Source: Verrucomicrobiota bacterium
Lineage (GTDB): Bacteria; Verrucomicrobiota; Verrucomicrobiia; Opitutales; Opitutaceae
Assembly (NCBI GenBank): GCA_023446735.1
Contig: JAEXPQ010000103.1
Coordinates: forward strand, 1 to 8,449
Length of the DNA stretch: 8,449 nt
Direction: 5' to 3'
The notes under the pieces are model-generated. The model did not search any database, was not told where the DNA came from, and saw only the letters and a list, made by a program, of their open reading frames with translations. How positions within the stretch are numbered: the first letter of the stretch is position 1; every line of letters begins with the position of its first letter. Position numbers and translations under genes: made by a program. Below are positions 4,720 to 8,449 of this stretch, piece after piece.

Positions 4720-7332
4720 CTACCCTTCCCCGAGTTCCGCCTCGGTCTCGGCCTCGGGCGCGGCGGCGGCGAGTTTGATCAGGCTGTCGAGCGAGGCGAA
4801 GTGCTGCGAGAGGTCGAACTCGGTGCGGAACTTGCCGACGATCTGGTCGAACATCGCCTTCTTCTCCGCCTTCAGGGCCTGGATGCGCTCCTCGATCGTG
4901 CCGGCCGTCATCAGGCGGTACACGAAAACCGGATTCGTCTGGCCGAGGCGATGCACGCGGTCGATCGCCTGGTCCTCCACCGCCGGGTTCCACCACGGGT
5001 CGAGGAGGAACACGTAGTCGGCGGCGTGCAGCGTGATGCCGGTGCCGGCGGCCTTCAGGCTCACCAGCATGATTGCGCGGCCCGGGGCGTTCTGGAACTG
5101 CTGGACGGGCTTCTGGCGGTCGATCGTGCCGCCGGTGAGCTCGTAGCGCGCCACCTCGGGGAACTGCTGCGCGAGGACCTCGCGCACGCGGTCGAGGAAC
5201 ATCACGAACTGCGAGAAGATCACGACCTTGTGGCCGCCGGCGAGGACCTCGGCGAGCTTGGCCACGAGCATGTTCAGCTTGCCGCTCTCCTCCGTGCCGG
5301 CCTTGACCCACGGCAGCAGGTCGGGGTCGCAGCACGCCTGCCGCAGGCGCGTCAGCAGCGCGAAGAGGCCGAAGGACTTCTCGCGCATCGCCGAGCCGAG
5401 GTCGCTGCCGAGGCGGCGCAGGCCCTCGTCGCAGATCTTCGCGTACTCGCGGCGCTGGGCGTCGGTGAGCGGGCAGCGCAGGTCCATCACGACCTTGGCG
5501 GGCAGCTCCTTCGCAACCTCGTCCTTCGTGCGGCGGAGCACGAACGGCGCGATCTGCACGCGCAGGCGCTCGATCGTGCCGTCGCGGTCGCGCAGGAGCG
5601 CGGCCTCGAACCCGGCGCGCGTGCCGAGCAGACCCGGGAGCAGGAAGCGGAAGATCGACCAGAGGTCGAGCTGCCGATTCTCCAGCGGCGTGCCGCTGAG
5701 CACGAACCGGTGGCGCGCGCGGATCGCCTGGCAGGCGTGGGTAACCTTCGCGTCGGGGTTCTTGATGAACTGCCCCTCGTCGAGGATGGCGTAGCCGAAC
5801 TCCGAGGTCGCGAGCTGTTCGCGGTGCTTGCGCAGCTGCGCGTAGCTCGCGATCCAGAGCACGGGCTCGGGCGTGGTGAGGAAGTCGTGGCCGCTCTTGA
5901 GGATCTCCACCCTGAGCTGCGGGAAGAACCGCGCCGCCTCGTCGCGCCACACCGGCACGACGCTGGCAGGGCAGACGACGATGTGTCGCAGCTTCGGCAG
6001 CGGGCGCGAGGCCAGCAGCGAGAGCACCTGCACGGTCTTGCCGAGACCCATTTCGTCGGCGAGCAGGCCGTGGCAGTCGGTCTCGCCAAGGTGGTGCATC
6101 CACTCCACGCCGCGCCGCTGGTACTGGCGGAGGAAATCGGGCAACGTCGCCGCGGCGATCTCGCCCTGGCCAAGCACGCGTTGTTTCCACTGCTCGAGAT
6201 CGGCGGTGAGTGTGACCTTCCAGCGCGCCTCGTTGAAGAGCGAGAAAACCAGATACGGCGGAATGGTGTCGCCGTGGAGGTCGGCGGTCATCCGCTTCCA
6301 CGCCTGCACGCCCTCCCACTTCTCGGCCGCGAGCGAGACGATGCCCACGCCGGGCAGCAACACCTGCTGGCCGGCCTGCTTGGTGACCTCGGCCACCTCC
6401 GCGGCCGTGAGCAGCCGCTCGCCGGTCCGGAAGACCCAGCGCAGGTCGATGCCGGCGCCGCCGCGGCTGCGGACCGCCTGCGCCTCGATGTCGATCGCGC
6501 GCACGCCATCCTGCAGGCCCTTCACAGCTGGATCGACCTCGACCGTGAAATGTTTGCGCCATTGCGGCAGCACGTTGCGCAGGAACTCCGGGATCTCGCG
6601 CACCAGCTCGAGGATGTACGCGTGCTTGTCCGGGTGGAAATGGAAGTGCGCCTTGCGGGCATAGCTCGCGAGGCCGATCGCCTTCGCGCGGTCCGCGGAG
6701 CTGAGGTGCAAGGTATTCGCGCTCCCCGCGCCGTAGGCGGGCAGGCGGCTGCCGTCGGCCTCGATCCAATAGGCCTCGCAGGCCAATCCCTTCTCGACCG
6801 TGCGGAAGTGCAGCAGGAACTCGCGCCCGGCCGCCGCCTCGCCTTCACCTTCGATTTTCGCCGCCGCGGCGGCCTTCCCCTCGGCGGCGGAAGCGGCCTT
6901 GGCGGCGGGAGCCTTCGGAACCGGCGTCTTGCCCGCGGCCGCGTTGGCCGCACCCGTGCCGGCGGTCGGCTTCGGCGCCGGGGTCGTGGTCGGCAGGGCC
7001 GGTATCTCCTCGGCCACCAACTCCTCGATCTCGTACAGGCCCGCCACGGCGATCGCCTGCGCGACCGTCTCGTCCGTCGAGGACGAGCGCACCGACGGCT
7101 TGCCGTCGGTCCACTCGATCACGGTGTAGTCCTCCTTCTTCTCGACCCGGCGGTGGATGATCGCGTCGCTGGCGCCGAGCTCGATTTCGCGGATCTGGCT
7201 GCCGCGGTAGATGGTACGGCCGTACTCGAGCACTTCTGCGGAAAAGTGCTCCTCCCACTCCTCCGCCAGCCGCTCGAACCACCATTCGAGGGATTGCGGA
7301 GAGTAGATGCGCTTGGGGCCGTGCGTGTGCAT
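4720..7332 (-). CDS. SNF2/HepA-type superfamily 2 helicase
   Basis: The protein has 870 residues. It is an ATP-dependent DNA translocase of the SNF2 family; bacterial members remodel protein-DNA complexes or help recycle RNA polymerase. All core motifs are present: I, ADEMGLGKT (425-433); Ia, IVVCPAS (451-457); II, DEGQFIKN (518-525); III, LSGTPLENR (545-553); IV, KVVIFSQF (702-709); V, LKAAGTGITL (759-768); and VI, the segment DPWWNPAVEDQ (778-788) then QAIDRVHRLGQ (788-798). Motif II reads DEGQ where most relatives have DEAQ. Residues 15-105 resemble the region where such proteins carry a SWIM zinc finger, but no Cys or His ligands are visible. An Ala/Pro/Lys linker (110-168) and a region fitting the bacterial SNF2 N-terminal domain (170-380) follow. 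Start ATG 7332 is chosen because conserved-looking sequence begins there; the upstream in-frame extension is composition noise. Confidence 0.95.
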   Translation of the reverse strand: MHTHGPKRIYSPQSLEWWFERLAEEWEEHFSAEVLEYGRTIYRGSQIREIELGASDAIIHRRVEKKEDYTVIEWTDGKPSVRSSSTDETVAQAIAVAGLYEIEELVAEEIPALPTTTPAPKPTAGTGAANAAAGKTPVPKAPAAKAASAAEGKAAAAAKIEGEGEAAAGREFLLHFRTVEKGLACEAYWIEADGSRLPAYGAGSANTLHLSSADRAKAIGLASYARKAHFHFHPDKHAYILELVREIPEFLRNVLPQWRKHFTVEVDPAVKGLQDGVRAIDIEAQAVRSRGGAGIDLRWVFRTGERLLTAAEVAEVTKQAGQQVLLPGVGIVSLAAEKWEGVQAWKRMTADLHGDTIPPYLVFSLFNEARWKVTLTADLEQWKQRVLGQGEIAAATLPDFLRQYQRRGVEWMHHLGETDCHGLLADEMGLGKTVQVLSLLASRPLPKLRHIVVCPASVVPVWRDEAARFFPQLRVEILKSGHDFLTTPEPVLWIASYAQLRKHREQLATSEFGYAILDEGQFIKNPDAKVTHACQAIRARHRFVLSGTPLENRQLDLWSIFRFLLPGLLGTRAGFEAALLRDRDGTIERLRVQIAPFVLRRTKDEVAKELPAKVVMDLRCPLTDAQRREYAKICDEGLRRLGSDLGSAMREKSFGLFALLTRLRQACCDPDLLPWVKAGTEESGKLNMLVAKLAEVLAGGHKVVIFSQFVMFLDRVREVLAQQFPEVARYELTGGTIDRQKPVQQFQNAPGRAIMLVSLKAAGTGITLHAADYVFLLDPWWNPAVEDQAIDRVHRLGQTNPVFVYRLMTAGTIEERIQALKAEKKAMFDQIVGKFRTEFDLSQHFASLDSLIKLAAAAPEAETEAELGEG

Positions 7333-7381
7333 CAAACGTATAAAGGGTCCGACGTTAGAAATTCGCGTCGGCGTGCCGCAA
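7333..7381 (-). promoter_or_regulatory. Candidate promoter of the SNF2 gene
   Basis: On the minus strand TTTATA (7344-7339) lies 6 bases before the ATG at 7332. If used as a -10 it would place the transcription start at or next to the A of the ATG, a leaderless mRNA, but no good -35 sits at the right distance. The alternative is TTGCGG (7381-7376) with TCTAAC (7359-7354) at a 16-base spacing, giving a leader of roughly 15 bases. Neither option includes a Shine-Dalgarno sequence. Confidence 0.3.
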
Positions 7382-7550
7382 CCGGAATTTTCGTCGCAGC
7401 CCGCCGCAGCCGAAAAATCCCCGTCAACATCGCCGAATTCCCGCCCCGGCCCCTTGTCCGCCCGATCGGTCGCTCCGGTCTTCCCGTTCTTGTTTTCTTG
7501 TCCGGAAACTCGCGCCGGCGCGCCACACCGGCCTTGCCCAGCACCGACCA

Positions 7551-7566
7551 CCGACGCTTCCGTCGG
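7551..7566. other. Short perfect hairpin in the divergent intergenic region
   Basis: CCGACG (7551-7556) and CGTCGG (7561-7566) are exact inverted copies around the loop CTTC. A smaller hairpin, CGCCG (7599-7603) with CGGCG (7607-7611), follows 17 bases before the kdsC start codon. These could be leader RNA structures of kdsC or operator halves, but short stems are common by chance in GC-rich DNA. I see no gene in 7333-7628. Confidence 0.25.
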
Positions 7567-7628
7567 CGCCCCGGCCCGGACATTTTCGGATTCCTCCGCG
7601 CCGTTTCGGCGTTTCACTCGCCCGAGCC

Positions 7629-8168
7629 ATGGCGACCTCCCGCTCACTCTTTCGTTTCGGCGCCAAACCCGCCAGCGCGCCCTCGGTCCAGCACTGGGCC
7701 GCCATCCGTCTCTTCGCCATGGATGTCGACGGCGTGCTCACCGACGGCTCCATCTACGTCTCGTCCGACGGCGCCGAGATGAAACGGTTCTCGGTACTCG
7801 ACGGCATGGGGCTTTCTCGCCTCCGCCAAGCCGGGCTCGCCGTCGCGTGGATCTCCGGCCGGGAGTCTGGCGCCACCACCCGCCGCGCCACCGAGCTCAA
7901 GATCCCGCATCTCATCCAAGGCCGCACCGACAAGCTCGCCGCCCTGCAGGAACTCGCCGCCCGTCTCGGACTCTCACCGGAGGCCATCTGCTACATGGGC
8001 GACGACGACATCGACACTCCCGCGATCTCCTGGGCCGGCATCGGCGTGGCTCCCGCGAACTCCATGCCCTCCGCCCTCACCGCCGCCGACTACCAACCCG
8101 TGCGCGCCGCCGGCGCCGGCGCCGTCCGCGAAGTCTGCGAACTCATCCTCGCCTCCCGCCCCACCTAG
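7629..8168 (+). CDS. kdsC: 3-deoxy-D-manno-octulosonate 8-phosphate phosphatase (KdsC)
   Basis: The protein has 179 residues, close to the usual KdsC length. It removes phosphate from Kdo-8-phosphate to give Kdo, needed for the inner core of lipopolysaccharide, and acts in the cytoplasm. HAD-superfamily motifs are all present in a cap-less (C0) layout: motif I, MDVDGVLTDG (31-40), with nucleophile D32 and acid D34; motif II, ISGRESG (75-81); motif III Lys at 102 in QGRTDKLAAL; and motif IV, MGDDDID (123-129). The C-terminal GAVREVCELIL (164-174) matches the tail typical of KdsC, which contributes to the neighbouring active site in the tetramer; the usual GGKGAVRE reads GAGAVRE here. The start ATG has no Shine-Dalgarno sequence, and the first 20 residues are a little longer than in E. 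coli. A probable lptC follows in the same direction after 85 bases, as in the kdsC-lptC-lptA-lptB cluster of Gram-negatives. Confidence 0.93.
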   Translation: MATSRSLFRFGAKPASAPSVQHWAAIRLFAMDVDGVLTDGSIYVSSDGAEMKRFSVLDGMGLSRLRQAGLAVAWISGRESGATTRRATELKIPHLIQGRTDKLAALQELAARLGLSPEAICYMGDDDIDTPAISWAGIGVAPANSMPSALTAADYQPVRAAGAGAVREVCELILASRPT

Positions 8169-8192
8169 TCGTTCTCGTTCTCCTACACCTCC

Positions 8193-8234
8193 GAGTTCAC
8201 AGTTCCGAGTTCGGAGTTCAGTGTTCAGAGTTCG
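8193..8234. repeat. Six tandem heptamers (consensus GAGTTCA)
   Basis: Exactly 42 bases split into six 7-base units: GAGTTCA, CAGTTCC, GAGTTCG, GAGTTCA, GTGTTCA and GAGTTCG. The core GTTC is constant, and the changes fall mainly at unit positions 1, 2 and 7. The array starts 24 bases past the kdsC stop codon and ends 19 bases before the next ATG. It is visibly less GC-rich than the coding sequence beside it. It resembles the short tandem heptanucleotide arrays found between genes in several bacterial groups. A role in RNA structure or protein binding is open. Confidence 0.85.
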
Positions 8235-8253
8235 CTCTACCGCTCACCGCACC

Positions 8254-8449
8254 ATGCCCGCCCGTCGCCACCACTTCGCCCTCGGTCTTTTCGCCGCCCT
8301 CCTGGCGCTCGGCGCGGCGACGCGGGCCGCGCCCCCCTCGATGACCGACGCCCCGATCATCGACTTCCGCCTGGCCCTCTTCGATGACGAGACCGGCCGC
8401 AAGACCTCCGATCTGCGCGGCGCCACCGCGATCTACCACGGCGCCGAAC
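8254..8449 (+). CDS. lptC: Probable LPS-export protein LptC, N-terminal part
   Basis: An ATG at 8254 opens a frame that stays open to the window's end, giving 65 residues. Residues 1-25 form a typical Sec signal peptide: Arg/His-rich start, a hydrophobic run FALGLFAALLALGAA and a likely cleavage site after TRA. The mature part begins APPSMTDAPIIDFRLALFDD and continues ETGRKTSDLRGATAIYHGAE. This fits the opening of LptC/LptA-type beta-jellyroll proteins, where short statements of the form 'structure-modified ... RGxxA' recur. LptC lies in the periplasm, takes LPS from LptBFG and passes it to LptA. The family call relies on the position just after kdsC and a remembered likeness to LptC-like proteins of Verrucomicrobiota; the sequence alone is too short to prove it. 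An LptA-like or unrelated exported protein is the alternative. Confidence 0.6.
   Translation, partial: MPARRHHFALGLFAALLALGAATRAAPPSMTDAPIIDFRLALFDDETGRKTSDLRGATAIYHGAE

Noticed and set aside
3980..6769. A long minus-strand frame (about 930 codons) overlapping the SNF2 gene and the first SPFH gene
   Set aside because: The translation is an Arg/Pro/Gly-rich frame-shifted image of the SNF2 protein and bridges two real genes. No motif occurs in it.
7333..7647. In-frame N-terminal extension of the SNF2 protein by 105 residues
   Set aside because: The extension is low-complexity Gly/Ala/Arg sequence across the divergent promoter region and overlaps the kdsC start. Family-like sequence begins only at the ATG 7332.
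3424..7782. A very long open plus-strand frame (about 1450 codons) opposite the SPFH and SNF2 genes
   Set aside because: It is a by-product of strong GC3 bias on the opposite strand. The translation is Arg/Ala/Leu/Glu/His-rich without domains, while the minus strand carries complete, motif-bearing proteins across the same span.

Overview
The window is high-GC bacterial DNA. The kdsC gene followed by an LptC-like gene points to a Gram-negative organism with an LPS-type outer membrane. The combination of gene families, and the wording of the SNF2 and LptC-like proteins, suggest Verrucomicrobiota, perhaps Opitutaceae. That assignment rests on family resemblance from memory, not on a search. None of the preferred start codons has a clear Shine-Dalgarno sequence in front of it.

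Layout, left to right. (a) 1-58, minus: the first 19 codons of a gene that leaves the window, with a hydrophobic N-terminus. About 85 bases before its start lies a three-unit, 11-bp-period direct repeat matching the PhoB (Pho box) consensus, with a -10-like hexamer at the usual distance. (b) 311-2284, minus: a 657-residue protein with N-terminal ankyrin repeats, a middle part I do not recognise, and a cysteine-rich C-terminus resembling the DUF1963/YwqG family. By eye this gene is less GC-rich than its neighbours. (c) 2285-2663: a gene-free stretch with a strong intrinsic terminator and several related palindromes. (d) 2664-4494, minus: two tandem SPFH/band 7 membrane proteins 13 bases apart, clearly one transcription unit, ending at that terminator. 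(e) 4495-4719: a 225-base gap with no convincing gene. (f) 4720-7332, minus: a complete 870-residue SNF2/HepA-type helicase. (g) 7333-7628: a divergent intergenic region with candidate promoters. (h) 7629-8168, plus: kdsC, the Kdo-8-phosphate phosphatase. (i) 8193-8234: six tandem copies of a 7-bp unit. (j) 8254 to the end, plus: the start of a probable lptC.

The kdsC-lptC pair couples the last phosphatase step of Kdo synthesis to LPS transport, as in the E. coli kdsD-kdsC-lptC-lptA-lptB cluster. The minus-strand genes share orientation but are probably three or four separate units: the SNF2 gene, the SPFH pair, the ankyrin gene and the Pho-regulated gene. I found no tRNA, rRNA, CRISPR array, insertion sequence or phage gene. 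I see no clear evidence of a new multi-gene system. The most informative non-coding signals are the Pho box, the heptamer array and the palindromes around the terminator.
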